From positions 5,766,001 to 5,830,000 of the forward strand of contig NZ_CP108938.1 in NCBI RefSeq assembly GCF_036347135.1: a DNA stretch of 64,000 nucleotides, written 5' to 3'. The position numbers and the translations under genes are program-made. Position 1 is the first letter of the stretch. The number at the start of each line of letters is the position of its first letter. Below are positions 8,561 through 16,695 of this stretch, piece by piece. This DNA is from Streptomyces sp. NBC_00775. GTDB taxonomy: Bacteria > Actinomycetota > Actinomycetes > Streptomycetales > Streptomycetaceae. Below the pieces are notes generated by a model. It searched no databases. It saw only the letters and a list, made by a program, of their open reading frames with translations, and was not told where the DNA came from.

Positions 8561-8589
8561 GTGACCCCGGTGGCAACCAACTGGTAACC
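8561..8589 (+). promoter_or_regulatory. Three tandem 11-nt repeats, possible PHO box
   Basis: GTGACCC (8561), GGCAACC (8572) and GGTAACC (8583) start exactly 11 nt apart, upstream of the 5'-nucleotidase gene and just before a candidate -35 region (TTGCGC at 8602). PhoP in Streptomyces binds 11-nt direct repeats with a GTTCACC consensus. The fit is imperfect, so this is a candidate only; GlnR sites have a similar spacing. Confidence 0.4.
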
Positions 8590-8728
8590 GCGACCCCCCT
8601 GTTGCGCTACGCGCGTTGAATCTAAAGTGCGGGCAAAGCCATGCGGCAGCCACAGCCGTCCCACAGCTGACACGGCTCCGAGGGCTCCGAGGCTCCGACA
8701 ACTCCGACTGCTCCCACTGGGGGGAACC

Positions 8729-10528
8729 ATGCCGCAGACGTCACGGCACAGACACACCCATCGCCTTCTCGCGGCCGCCGCCGGTCTGGCCACCGTCGGT
8801 GCGCTGGCCGCGGCGATGCCCGCGAGCGCGGGTCAGGACAAGGCGACGCCCCTGCACCACCAGGGCAGCGGCCGCTACCAGGACGTGCAACTGCTGTCCT
8901 TCAACGACCTGCACGGCAACCTGGAGCCGCCGACCGGCTCCTCGGGCCGGGTCACGGAGCTCCAGGCGGACGGCACGACGAAGACGGTCGACGCGGGCGG
9001 CGTCGAATACCTCGCCACGCATCTGCGCGAGGCCCGCAAGGACAACAAGTACTCGATCACGGCCGCCGCCGGTGACATGGTCGGCGCCTCCCCGCTGATC
9101 TCCGGGCTCTTCCACGACGAGCCGACGATCGACGCGCTCAACAAGCTCGACCTGGATGTCACCTCCGTCGGCAACCATGAGTTCGACGAGGGCGCCAAGG
9201 AGCTGGCCCGGCTGCAGAACGGCGGCTGTCACCCGAAGGACGGCTGTTACGACGACAGCGAGAAGTTCACCGGCGCCAACTTCCCCTACCTCGCGGCGAA
9301 CGTCACCGACGAGAAGACCGGCAAGCCGATCCTCAAGCCCTACTGGGTGTGGAAGAAGAACGGCGTCAAGGTCGGCTTCATCGGCGTCACCCTGGAGGGC
9401 ACGCCGAACATCGTGTCCGCCGACGGCGTCAAGGGACTGAAGTTCGGCGACGAGGTCGAGACGATCAACAAGTACGCCAAGGTGCTCCAGCGCCAGGGCG
9501 TGAAGTCGATCGTCGCGCTGATCCACGAGGGCGGCGCGCCCGCGTCGGCGGCGTACAACTACGACTGCGACAGCCCCGGCGCCGGTGACGGCATCTCCGG
9601 CCCGATCGTCGACATCGCGAAGAACGTCACCCCGGCCGTGGACGCGCTGGTGACGGGCCACACCCACCAGGCGTACGCGTGCACGATCAACGACCCGGCG
9701 GGCAACCCCCGCATGGTCACCTCGGCGGCGTCCTTCGGCCGGCTCTACACCGACACGACCCTCACGTACGACCGCTGGACCGGCGACATCGCCCGTACGG
9801 CGGTGAAGTCCGCGAACCACGTGGTCACCCGTGACGTGGCGAAGGCCGCCGACATGACGGCCCTGATCAGCAAGTGGAAGACGCTCTCCGCCCCGATCGC
9901 CTCGCGCCCCATCGGCTACATCGCGGGCGAGATCGGCAACACGGGCACCGAGTCCCCGCTCGGCGACATGATCGCCGACGCGCAGCTCGCGTACGCCAAG
10001 TCCCTCGACCCGGAGGCCGACCTCGCGGTGATGAACCCGGGCGGCATCCGCGCCGGGCTCACCTACGCGGCGAGCGGCAGCGAGGGCGACGGCGTGGTGA
10101 CGTACGGGGAGGCCTACACGGTCCAGCCCTTCGCCAACACGGTCAACCTGGTCGACCTGACCGGCGCCCAGGTCATCACCGCACTCCAGCAGCAGGTCAG
10201 CGGCTCGAACGAGGCCGCCCCGAAGATCCTCCAGATCTCCAGCGGCCTGACCTACACGCTGGACCTCACCCAGTCGGGCGCGGCCCGTGTCGTCGCCGGC
10301 TCGGTCAAGCTCAACGGCACCGCCATCGACCCCACCGCCAGCTACCGCGTCGCGATGAACTCCTTCCTCGCGGGCGGCGGCGACGGCTTCGCCGAACTCG
10401 GCAAGGGCACGAACATGCTCATCGGCGGCGACGACCTGGCGGCCTTCGAGGCGTATCTGACGGCCAACTCGTCGGCCACGACGCCTTATCCGGTACCGGC
10501 GGCGAACCGGATCACGGTCGTGCGCTGA
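8729..10528 (+). CDS. Secreted 5'-nucleotidase / metallophosphoesterase
   Basis: A 599 aa extracellular enzyme that should release phosphate from nucleotides. A signal peptide covers about residues 1-35 (RLLAAAAGLATVGALAAAMPASAG). The N-terminal dinuclear-metal phosphoesterase domain has NDLHGNLE, DMVGASP, VGNHEFDEG and GHTHQAY. The C-terminal 5'-nucleotidase domain has NPGGIRAGLTY (substrate-binding part) and FLAGGGDGF. ATG 8729 follows GGGGGAA. The gene is monocistronic, with repeats upstream that may bind PhoP and a strong hairpin downstream. A scavenging role in phosphate limitation is inferred from family and context. Confidence 0.9.
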   Translation: MPQTSRHRHTHRLLAAAAGLATVGALAAAMPASAGQDKATPLHHQGSGRYQDVQLLSFNDLHGNLEPPTGSSGRVTELQADGTTKTVDAGGVEYLATHLREARKDNKYSITAAAGDMVGASPLISGLFHDEPTIDALNKLDLDVTSVGNHEFDEGAKELARLQNGGCHPKDGCYDDSEKFTGANFPYLAANVTDEKTGKPILKPYWVWKKNGVKVGFIGVTLEGTPNIVSADGVKGLKFGDEVETINKYAKVLQRQGVKSIVALIHEGGAPASAAYNYDCDSPGAGDGISGPIVDIAKNVTPAVDALVTGHTHQAYACTINDPAGNPRMVTSAASFGRLYTDTTLTYDRWTGDIARTAVKSANHVVTRDVAKAADMTALISKWKTLSAPIASRPIGYIAGEIGNTGTESPLGDMIADAQLAYAKSLDPEADLAVMNPGGIRAGLTYAASGSEGDGVVTYGEAYTVQPFANTVNLVDLTGAQVITALQQQVSGSNEAAPKILQISSGLTYTLDLTQSGAARVVAGSVKLNGTAIDPTASYRVAMNSFLAGGGDGFAELGKGTNMLIGGDDLAAFEAYLTANSSATTPYPVPAANRITVVR

Positions 10529-10549
10529 CGCCCGACTCGCAGGCCACGA

Positions 10550-10599
10550 AAGGGGCCGGTGCGCATCACCCTGCGGGGACCGATGCGCACCGGCCCCTT
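10550..10599 (+). terminator. Rho-independent-like terminator of the 5'-nucleotidase gene
   Basis: Perfect 17-bp arms at 10550-10566 and 10583-10599 (AAGGGGCCGGTGCGCAT and complement) with a 16-nt loop, 21 nt after the stop codon, followed by a pyrimidine-rich stretch (TCTCGTGTCTTCTC). Confidence 0.85.
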
Positions 10600-10894
10600 C
10601 TCGTGTCTTCTCATGTCTTCTCGAACCTTCCGGAGCCGAGCGCAATGAATTAGCCTGGCAATGATCTCGGTAAGTTCCATGTGAAGCCCGTAATAAATTC
10701 TGTGTGAGTGCGGGTTTGGTTCCATGCTCCGTCTGAAAATCAGTTTCAGGCGCAATTCATCGAGGTCTAAGCGGAATTGGCGATTTCCGTCTCCGGTGTC
10801 CCGTAGTGTTTTCCATGTCGAAAGCGAACGACGCGAAAAGCGAACGACGCATACGACACAGGGAATTGATCCGCACGGGAACAAGGAGAGACCC
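10600..10894 (+). promoter_or_regulatory. AT-richer regulatory region before the basic-peptide genes
   Basis: About 295 nt without a convincing gene, markedly lower in GC than its surroundings. It contains an inverted repeat CTGAAA-N5-TTTCAG (10733-10749), AAGCCCG/CGGGTTT flanking TAATAAATTC, and a 16-nt-period direct repeat AAAGCGAACGACGC (10821-10834 and 10837-10850). AAGGAG lies 8 nt before the first peptide start. A regulated promoter is likely, but no single -35/-10 pair stands out. Confidence 0.55.
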
Positions 10895-11032
10895 ATGAGC
10901 TTCCACAAGATCGCCCCGGTGAAGAAGGCCCGCAAGGCCGCCCCGGCCCCGAAGTGCGCCGGCAAGCCCGCGGCGAAGGCCGCTCCCAAGAAGGCCGCGC
11001 CGAAGCGCCGCCCGGTCGACCACAAGGGCTGA
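10895..11032 (+). CDS. Small highly basic Lys/Ala/Pro peptide, copy 1
   Basis: A 45 aa peptide with 11 Lys, 3 Arg and a single acidic residue. It starts MSFHKIAPVKKA and ends KRRPVDHKG, both ends shared with copies 2 and 3; the middle is AAPAPK/AAPKKAAPK repeats with one cysteine (PKCAGK), unique to this copy. A strong ribosome site (AAGGAGAG) precedes the ATG. There is no signal peptide and no obvious double-glycine leader. It is most likely a precursor or mature peptide exported by the ABC transporter at 11523. The tail also resembles histone-H1-like Lys/Ala/Pro tails, so a nucleic-acid-binding role is the alternative. Confidence 0.75.
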   Translation: MSFHKIAPVKKARKAAPAPKCAGKPAAKAAPKKAAPKRRPVDHKG

Positions 11033-11107
11033 CATCGCCAGGCCGCTTGATCTGTAGCAGAACCGCGACAAATAAGCCGCATTTAAAGAATCAGGGAGGG
11101 AATTTCT

Positions 11108-11230
11108 ATGAGCTTCCACAAGATCGCCCCCGTCAAGAAGGCCCACAAGCCCGCTCCGGCCCCCAAGAAGAAGGCCCCGGAGAAGCCCGCGCCCGTCGCG
11201 AAGCGCCGCCCCGTCGCGCACAAGGGCTGA
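11108..11230 (+). CDS. Small highly basic Lys/Ala/Pro peptide, copy 2
   Basis: A 40 aa paralogue of the copy at 10895: MSFHKIAPVKKA, a variable centre (KPAPAPKKKAPEKPAPV) and KRRPVAHKG. It replaces the D of the terminal DHKG with A and has one Glu. AGGGAGGG precedes the ATG. It is separated from copy 1 by 75 nt of AT-rich DNA. Conservation of both ends with a shortened centre is the pattern expected of functional tandem duplicates, not of random ORFs. Confidence 0.75.
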   Translation: MSFHKIAPVKKAHKPAPAPKKKAPEKPAPVAKRRPVAHKG

Positions 11231-11302
11231 GTTGATTCACAGCCTTCAGGGCTTACGCACAGTCATAGAACTCGCAGCAGTTGCAGCGGAGAGGGAAACC
11301 CC

Positions 11303-11428
11303 ATGAGCTTCCACAAGATCGCCCCGGTGAAGAAGGCCGGCAAGGCCGCCCCGGCCCCGAAGCGCGTCGTCAAGTCCGCGCCGAAGAAGGCCGCGCCGAA
11401 GCGTCGCCCGGTCGACCACAAGGGCTGA
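11303..11428 (+). CDS. Small highly basic Lys/Ala/Pro peptide, copy 3
   Basis: A 41 aa paralogue: MSFHKIAPVKKA, a centre with RVVKSAPKKAAP and KRRPVDHKG. GAGAGGGAAA precedes the ATG. It is followed 9 nt later by a perfect 16-bp hairpin and then by the ABC exporter gene, so the three peptides would be made in excess of the exporter. No modifying enzyme lies between the peptides and the transporter. Confidence 0.75.
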   Translation: MSFHKIAPVKKAGKAAPAPKRVVKSAPKKAAPKRRPVDHKG

Positions 11429-11437
11429 GGCCCGCCA

Positions 11438-11488
11438 CGAGGCGGGGCCACCGTGAAGCGAGCGCGCTCGCCCGGTGGCCCCGCCTCG
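11438..11488 (+). terminator. Hairpin between peptide genes and ABC exporter (attenuator-like)
   Basis: Perfect 16-bp arms, CGAGGCGGGGCCACCG at 11438-11453 and its complement at 11473-11488; the loop contains a second palindrome (GCGAGCGCGCTCGC). There is no U-tract, and the exporter ribosome site follows shortly after. Partial termination here would make more peptide than transporter mRNA. Confidence 0.75.
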
Positions 11489-11522
11489 GCCGTACCCGGC
11501 ACAGGAGAGGGAGTTGTTGACC

Positions 11523-13271
11523 ATGAGGGAAGCCCGCGCGGCCTTCCGCCGTTTCTGGCCGCTGACCCGCGGCGACCGCACATGGCTGGTGGCGATCGTG
11601 GCGTGCGTGGTGGTGTCCGCGCTCGCCGAGACCGCCTCGATCCTGCTGTTCGCGAACCTCACCGACAACGCCCTGAAGGCCGGCTCGCTCGCCGCCTTCT
11701 GGGTCCCGGCCGCGGCCTGGCTCGGCGTCGCCGTGCTCGGCGCGCTCGTCGGATACCTCGGCAACTCGCTCGCCACCTGGACCGCTGAGAGATTCGTGCT
11801 GCGGCTGCGGGCGAGCGTCTTCCGGCATGTCCAGGGTCTTCCTCCGCACTTCTTCCAGAAACACCGCCAGGGCGACCTCGTCGAGCGGCTGACCGGAGAC
11901 GTCGAGGCCATCGAGCAGATGGTCGTCTCGGGGGTCGTGGGGACCGTGTCCGCGGCCTTCTCCGCCGTCTTCTATGCCGCCGCCGCGCTCTGGCTGCGCT
12001 GGGACCTGGCGCTGGTCACCTTTGTCCTCGCGCCCCTCTTCCTTCTCGCCGCCCGCCGCTTCTCCGGCCGTATCAAGGAGGCCTCGCAGGACGAGCGGGT
12101 CGCCGACGGCGCGATCACCTCGGTCGTCGAGGAGTCCCTGGGCAATATCGTCCTCACCCAGGCCTACAACCGCCGCCGCGACGAGGAGAAGCGGCTCGAC
12201 CGCGAGGCCCGCGCGTGGATGCGGGCGAGTGTGCGCGGGGCGCGGCTGAGCGAGATGTACGAGCAGTTCGTCGAGGTCGTCGAGACCGTGTGCGTGCTCG
12301 CGGTGATCGGCCTCGGCGTCTGGGAGATCTCCGCCGGCCGGATGACCCTGGGCCAACTCCTGGCCTTCGCCGCCTTCCTCGGCTACCTCTACCCGCCGAT
12401 CCGCAACCTCGGCCAGCTCGGCCTCACCCTCACCGCCGCCACCGCAGGCGCCGAGCGCATCCAGGAGATCCTGGACGCCGAGCCCGCCGTCAGCGACCCC
12501 GTCGCCCCGGTCCCCGCATGGCCCGTACGCGGCTGGGTCAGCCTCCACAGCACCTCGTTCCGCTACCCGGGCGCCGAGCACGACTCCCTGCGCGAGGTGA
12601 CCTTCACGGCCGGACCCGGCGAACTCGTCATCGTCACCGGCCCGAGTGGCGCCGGAAAGTCGACGCTCTCCAAGCTCCTCACTCGTTTCTACGACCCGAC
12701 CGCGGGCGTGATCTGCCTCGACGGTGTCCCGCTGAGCGACGTACCCCTGGAGTTCCTGCGCGAGAACGTCGCGCTGCTGCCCCAGGAGACCCTCATCCTG
12801 CACGGCACGATCCGCGAGAACATCGAGTGCGGACGGCCGGGCGCGTCCCTGGCCGACATCGAGCAGGCCGCGCGGGACGCCGTCGCGCACGAGTTCATCA
12901 GCGCACTGCCCGAGGGCTACGACACCGAGATCGCGCCCGGCACCGCCATCCTGTCCGGCGGCCAGCTCCAGCGGATCGCCATCGCCCGCGCCATGCTGCG
13001 CGGCGCCCCCGTCCTCGTCCTCGACGAGCCCACGGCCGGGCTGGACTCGGTCGCCGCGCGCCGGGTGGTGCAGCCGCTGCGCCGGCTGATGGCGGGCCGT
13101 ACGACCATCATGATCACGCACGATCTGTCGCTGGCGCCCGACGCGGACCGGATCCTGGTCGTGGACGGCGGCCGGCTCGTGGAGGCGGGCACGCACGACG
13201 AGTTGATGGCGTGGGACGGGCTGTACGCACGGCTCGCTTCCCCGGGTAAAGGAATCACCGTTTCTGTGTGA
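11523..13271 (+). CDS. ABC exporter, fused membrane and ATPase domains
   Basis: A 582 aa half-transporter. A six-helix membrane domain (about residues 1-310) is followed by an ATPase with Walker A GPSGAGKST, Q-loop LLPQETLI, signature LSGGQLQRIAIARAML, Walker B VLVLDEPTAGLD and switch MITHDLSL. It works as a dimer. It begins directly with the membrane domain and lacks an N-terminal C39 peptidase, so it resembles NisT or MsbA-type exporters and not bacteriocin exporters that cleave leaders. Its position 94 nt after the third basic peptide gene makes those peptides the best candidate substrates; that is inference. ATG 11523 follows AGGAGAGGGAG. Confidence 0.88.
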   Translation: MREARAAFRRFWPLTRGDRTWLVAIVACVVVSALAETASILLFANLTDNALKAGSLAAFWVPAAAWLGVAVLGALVGYLGNSLATWTAERFVLRLRASVFRHVQGLPPHFFQKHRQGDLVERLTGDVEAIEQMVVSGVVGTVSAAFSAVFYAAAALWLRWDLALVTFVLAPLFLLAARRFSGRIKEASQDERVADGAITSVVEESLGNIVLTQAYNRRRDEEKRLDREARAWMRASVRGARLSEMYEQFVEVVETVCVLAVIGLGVWEISAGRMTLGQLLAFAAFLGYLYPPIRNLGQLGLTLTAATAGAERIQEILDAEPAVSDPVAPVPAWPVRGWVSLHSTSFRYPGAEHDSLREVTFTAGPGELVIVTGPSGAGKSTLSKLLTRFYDPTAGVICLDGVPLSDVPLEFLRENVALLPQETLILHGTIRENIECGRPGASLADIEQAARDAVAHEFISALPEGYDTEIAPGTAILSGGQLQRIAIARAMLRGAPVLVLDEPTAGLDSVAARRVVQPLRRLMAGRTTIMITHDLSLAPDADRILVVDGGRLVEAGTHDELMAWDGLYARLASPGKGITVSV

Positions 13272-13560
13272 AGACCGCGTGCCGGAGACTAATTTATTCG
13301 GCAGGTCTGGTGAACGCGGACGGATTCCCCGTGCTGGGCACCCGGGTTCGCGAGCCCCTGATGCGATTTTCAGCCATCGGGTTCCACTCCCCGGGCGTGA
13401 CGAAGCGCATGCTTGACGGTGACCTGCCAGATTGCGCCACCCGATTCGAGACGGGTATCAATTGGGGACCGCGAATGACGCCTGGGGGATTCAGGCGCGT
13501 CGCGTTTCCGGTTCCTTGACCAGGGAGCCGTTTCGGTAGCTCGAACGGGGAGACAATCGA

Positions 13561-14058
13561 ATGAACAAGGGCATACGTATGCGCCTGATGTCCGGGGCTG
13601 CCGCCGCTTTCGCGGCCGGGGCCCTCGTGATGACGGCGGCTCCGGCCCACGCCACCTCGGCCTCCACTTCGGTGGGTCTGCCGGGCGGCAACAAGATCTC
13701 GATCAACGCCTGGCACTGTGGCTTCTACGTGACCGCCTGTGACTGGAAGGCGTCCACGAAGATGTCCGGTACCAACCCGCGCAAGGCGCAGTGGATCCAG
13801 AACCGCGCCCTGCTGGAGGCTCACGGCATCAGCGTCTCCATCACCATCTCCAAGAACCCCGAGGCCACGCTCACGATGAAGAGCCGGTCCCTGGGCGAGG
13901 TGCGCTGGAAGAACACCAACGCCAACATCTCCGACACCTACGGCCAGATGAAGCCGGGCGGTGCCACCACGTACGTGTCGACCAAGAGCTGCGGTTCGGC
14001 CCGGGTGACCAGTGCGATCAACGTCAGCGAGAAGTGCGCGTACGCGGGCGCTGCCTGA
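13561..14058 (+). CDS. Secreted Cys-containing protein, unknown function
   Basis: A 165 aa protein with a clean signal peptide (LMSGAAAAFAAGALVMTAAPAHA, residues about 9-31). The mature part of about 134 aa has four cysteines (WHCGFYVTAC near its start, KSCGS and EKCAYAG near its end), suggesting two disulfides. It is Thr/Ser/Asn-rich (SVSITISKNPEATLTMKS) and probably all-beta. GGGGAGACAAT precedes the ATG, and its own terminator follows. It lies before a lipoprotein and a MacB-type ABC pair. It could be a secreted bacteriocin-like protein or a cell-surface protein. I do not recognise the family, and the lactococcin-972 pattern was not convincing. Confidence 0.75.
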   Translation: MNKGIRMRLMSGAAAAFAAGALVMTAAPAHATSASTSVGLPGGNKISINAWHCGFYVTACDWKASTKMSGTNPRKAQWIQNRALLEAHGISVSITISKNPEATLTMKSRSLGEVRWKNTNANISDTYGQMKPGGATTYVSTKSCGSARVTSAINVSEKCAYAGAA

Positions 14059-14130
14059 TCCGCTTCCGCTTCCGCTCGGTTCCGCCGGTCCGGGCCGATC
14101 CGAGCTGACGCGGCGAGTGAACTGAGAAGA

Positions 14131-14170
14131 GGTGTCACACCGTCAGGGCCCGGCGGTGTGGCGCCTTTTC
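14131..14170 (+). terminator. Terminator after the secreted-protein gene
   Basis: GGTGTCACACCG (14131-14142) pairs with CGGTGTGGCGCC (14154-14165), 12 bp allowing two G-T pairs, followed by TTTTC. It separates the 13561 gene from the lipoprotein/ABC operon. Confidence 0.75.
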
Positions 14171-14176
14171 GTGTGA

Positions 14177-15922
14177 GTGCGACCGGTGAAGATGAAGGAC
14201 GACGCACGGGGGCGTTCGGTGAAATTCGGTTCGATGACGCGCGGCGGAAAGCTGGCGTCCCGGTTTGTCGGGGCGGCCATGTGCGCCGCCCTCATGACGT
14301 CATGCACATCCACGTCATCCACATCGGAGAATTCCGAGGGGCGTGAATCAGCCACTGCCCGGCAATTCGAGCTTCTCGTCAGTAAGCAGAACGGCTACTA
14401 CTACCACCCTTTCCTGCGCCAGGAGCCGGCCGGACCCGCGGCGCAGTCCTACGCGCTGCGGACGCTTTCCGAACTGGGCCGTGATCCGAAGACCAGCATC
14501 GCCTCGGCGGACGTCGCGTCACTGCGCCGGGAAGCGCTGGAGACCTCCTCGCTCTGGGGCCGCGACTGGCTGATCCCGTTGCGGCGGGCCGGCGCCGGCG
14601 GAGCGCTGGACAAGGGCGACGCGGTGGACGTGAACAAGACCCGCACCAAGGGCGGCTGGTACGTCGACTCGGCGCTCGGCAAGGACGGGGACCCGGCGCG
14701 CCTCGGCGCCACCTGGGCCGCCCTCGAAGTGCTCGACGCACTCGGGCGCCTGCAAGACCTCCCGTCCGCGGACCGGGCCACCACCGTCGCCTGGCTGCAC
14801 TCCCTGGCCGGGAAGTCCAAGGCGCTGGACCGGGGCAGCGCCCTGGCCCGTTCGCTCCAGCTGCTGAAGGAGCCCGTACCCGCCGCCCTCACCCGGATCG
14901 GGGTGCCGCGCACGGACGACTTCGCGGACCTCACGCCCGACGCCAGGGCGACCCGGCTCGAAGACACCTACAGCTATGTGCTGATCCAGGAGGCGGCGGG
15001 GAAGCGGTCCGCCGTGAACCGCCAGGTCTGGGAACCGGTGCTCCGCGACGGCGCGAAGACGCTCCCGTACGAGCAGCTCTACCGCCTGGTCCATGTGCTG
15101 AAGGCGGCCGGTTCGCCGAAGAGCGTGTTCGCACCGGTGCTGAAGCGGCTCGACGACGCACGGCTCGACGACGGGACGGTACGGGACCCCGATGCCTACA
15201 TCGGCAACCCGGACGCCTCCCTCTTCGTCCAACGGCTGCGCGCCCTGGCCGGCTGGTCGCGCCGGGATCCCGCACTGCTGGCGGCACTTGAGCGGGAGGA
15301 GAAGTCCCCCGACGCCAGCCAGGAAGGCGCCGAGCGGCTGAACCGGGCCGCCCTGCGCAAGGTCACCGCGGGCGGCGACACCAGCGAACCGGCGCGGCAG
15401 CTGTGCGCCGACCCGCAGGTACTGCCCGCCACCGTGACCGAGCAGAACGCCACCCAGTGGCAGCGCACCACCCTCAACTGCGTCGACGCCGGGGTCACGG
15501 CCGGCGCCCCGAAGATCGGCGCCTGGAGCCTGGACACCCCGGACCGGGTGGTGGCGGCGGCCACCGTCGCGGTCGGCCTCGCCGACAGCGACCGGAGTGG
15601 GAGCATCCCGTCCTGGATCACCGCCGAGGCTCTCAAGCCGTGGGCCCAGAACCCGGACCGGTTCACCTCCGTCTACCAGTACGCACTCGTCGTACGGGCA
15701 TACTTGCTCGCCGGCGGCGCACTCGACGTGACGCTGCGCGAAGCCCTCGGGCGAGGCATCACGCCGTACAAGGGCTGCCCCGGCCTGCCGAACCTGTACC
15801 AGGTCGGCGGCGGGGACACCGCCTGCGACCTGAAGACCACCTGGAGCGTGTGGACGCTCGACCGGCAATTGCACGGCGCCATGGGATGGCTGCCGGCCGG
15901 GACCCCGAGGAACGGAAAGTGA
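14177..15922 (+). CDS. Large lipoprotein, alpha-helical, unknown function
   Basis: About 581 aa. A lipoprotein signal appears early: SRFVGAAMCAALMTSC, with lipobox LMTSC. The start is uncertain: GTG 14177, GTG 14186, ATG 14192 and ATG 14234 are all in frame and none has a strong ribosome site; 14234 would give the most normal signal length. The rest is a run of amphipathic helices (LGATWAALEVLDALGRLQDL, ARSLQLLKEPVPAAL) resembling the alpha/alpha barrel of prenyltransferase or terpene-cyclase-like repeats, without recognised catalytic Asp motifs. It overlaps the downstream ATPase start by 4 nt, so it belongs to that transporter operon and may act at the outer face of the membrane. Confidence 0.75.
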   Translation: MRPVKMKDDARGRSVKFGSMTRGGKLASRFVGAAMCAALMTSCTSTSSTSENSEGRESATARQFELLVSKQNGYYYHPFLRQEPAGPAAQSYALRTLSELGRDPKTSIASADVASLRREALETSSLWGRDWLIPLRRAGAGGALDKGDAVDVNKTRTKGGWYVDSALGKDGDPARLGATWAALEVLDALGRLQDLPSADRATTVAWLHSLAGKSKALDRGSALARSLQLLKEPVPAALTRIGVPRTDDFADLTPDARATRLEDTYSYVLIQEAAGKRSAVNRQVWEPVLRDGAKTLPYEQLYRLVHVLKAAGSPKSVFAPVLKRLDDARLDDGTVRDPDAYIGNPDASLFVQRLRALAGWSRRDPALLAALEREEKSPDASQEGAERLNRAALRKVTAGGDTSEPARQLCADPQVLPATVTEQNATQWQRTTLNCVDAGVTAGAPKIGAWSLDTPDRVVAAATVAVGLADSDRSGSIPSWITAEALKPWAQNPDRFTSVYQYALVVRAYLLAGGALDVTLREALGRGITPYKGCPGLPNLYQVGGGDTACDLKTTWSVWTLDRQLHGAMGWLPAGTPRNGK

Positions 15923-16695
15923 GCGAGAGTTCGGTGAACGCGCTGCTGCGTGCGGAGGGTGTGGGCAAGTCCTACACCCTGCGCGGAAGGAGGGTCGACG
16001 TCCTGCGCGGCGTCGACCTCACCGTGAGGGGAGGCGAGGTCACGGCCCTGGTCGGCCACTCGGGCTCCGGGAAGACCACGCTCCTGCACATCCTCGGGCT
16101 GCTGACGCCGCCGGACAGCGGCCGGGTGTTCGTCGCGGACATCGACGGCGCGGATCCCGTCGACACGGCGGGCCTCCCGGACGGCGCGCTGGCGGATCTG
16201 CGCCGCAGCCGTCTCGGGTTCGTGTTCCAGTCGTACAACCTGCTGCCGCAGCACTCGGCGCTGCGCAATGTCGTCCTGCCGTTCACCGGCCGCCGCGCCG
16301 AGGGTGAGGCACGTGCCCGGACGCTGCTGGCGCGGGTCGGGCTCGCGGAGCGCGCCGACCATCTGCCCAGCGAACTGTCGGGCGGTGAGCAGCAGCGGGT
16401 GGCGCTGGCGCGGGCGCTGATCAACGACCCGCCCGCGGTACTCGCCGACGAGCCGACCGGAAACCTCGACACGGAGAGTGAGGACGTACTCCTCGGGCTG
16501 TTCCGCGAACTCGCGGACGAGGGCCGGGCCGTACTCCTGGTGACGCACAACCCCTCGGTGTCGGAGTTCGCGGACGTGGTGCACCGCCTGGAGAAGGGCA
16601 CCTTCACACAGGTCGCGGCGGAGAAGCCCGCGACGGCGGAGAAGCCCGTGGCCGAGCGGGCCAGGGCCAACACGCAGACGGAGAGAGCCGAATGA
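15919..16695 (+). CDS. ABC transporter ATP-binding protein, MacB/LolD type
   Basis: A 258 aa ATPase of the group that partners FtsX-like permeases. Walker A is GHSGSGKTTLLHILG, the Q-loop GFVFQSYNLLP, signature LSGGEQQRVALARALI, Walker B AVLADEPTGNLD and switch LVTHNPSV. GTG 15919 overlaps the lipoprotein stop (GTGA), and the stop overlaps the permease start (ATGA). The C-terminal 35 residues are low-complexity Ala/Glu/Lys. The family normally moves lipids or peptides, or transmits force across the membrane; the target here is unknown. Confidence 0.9.
   Translation: MSESSVNALLRAEGVGKSYTLRGRRVDVLRGVDLTVRGGEVTALVGHSGSGKTTLLHILGLLTPPDSGRVFVADIDGADPVDTAGLPDGALADLRRSRLGFVFQSYNLLPQHSALRNVVLPFTGRRAEGEARARTLLARVGLAERADHLPSELSGGEQQRVALARALINDPPAVLADEPTGNLDTESEDVLLGLFRELADEGRAVLLVTHNPSVSEFADVVHRLEKGTFTQVAAEKPATAEKPVAERARANTQTERAE

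Noticed and set aside
8561..8589. GlnR box
   Set aside because: First spacing is 7 and not 6 between the AC-containing pentamers; the 11-nt heptamer repeats fit PhoP better.
8741..10645. 634-aa minus-strand ORF opposite the 5'-nucleotidase
   Set aside because: Shadow of a motif-rich gene in high-GC DNA.
10486..11911. Minus-strand ORFs over the basic peptides
   Set aside because: Repetitive Arg/Leu translations of the complementary strand; the plus-strand mini-genes have ribosome sites and conserved ends.
11370..13196. 608-aa minus-strand ORF opposite the ABC exporter
   Set aside because: No ribosome site, Asp/Arg/His bias; the exporter motifs are on the plus strand.
13561..14058. Lactococcin-972-type bacteriocin
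   Set aside because: Length and Cys pattern do not fit and the family's ABC/DUF1430 partner is missing; left as unknown secreted protein.
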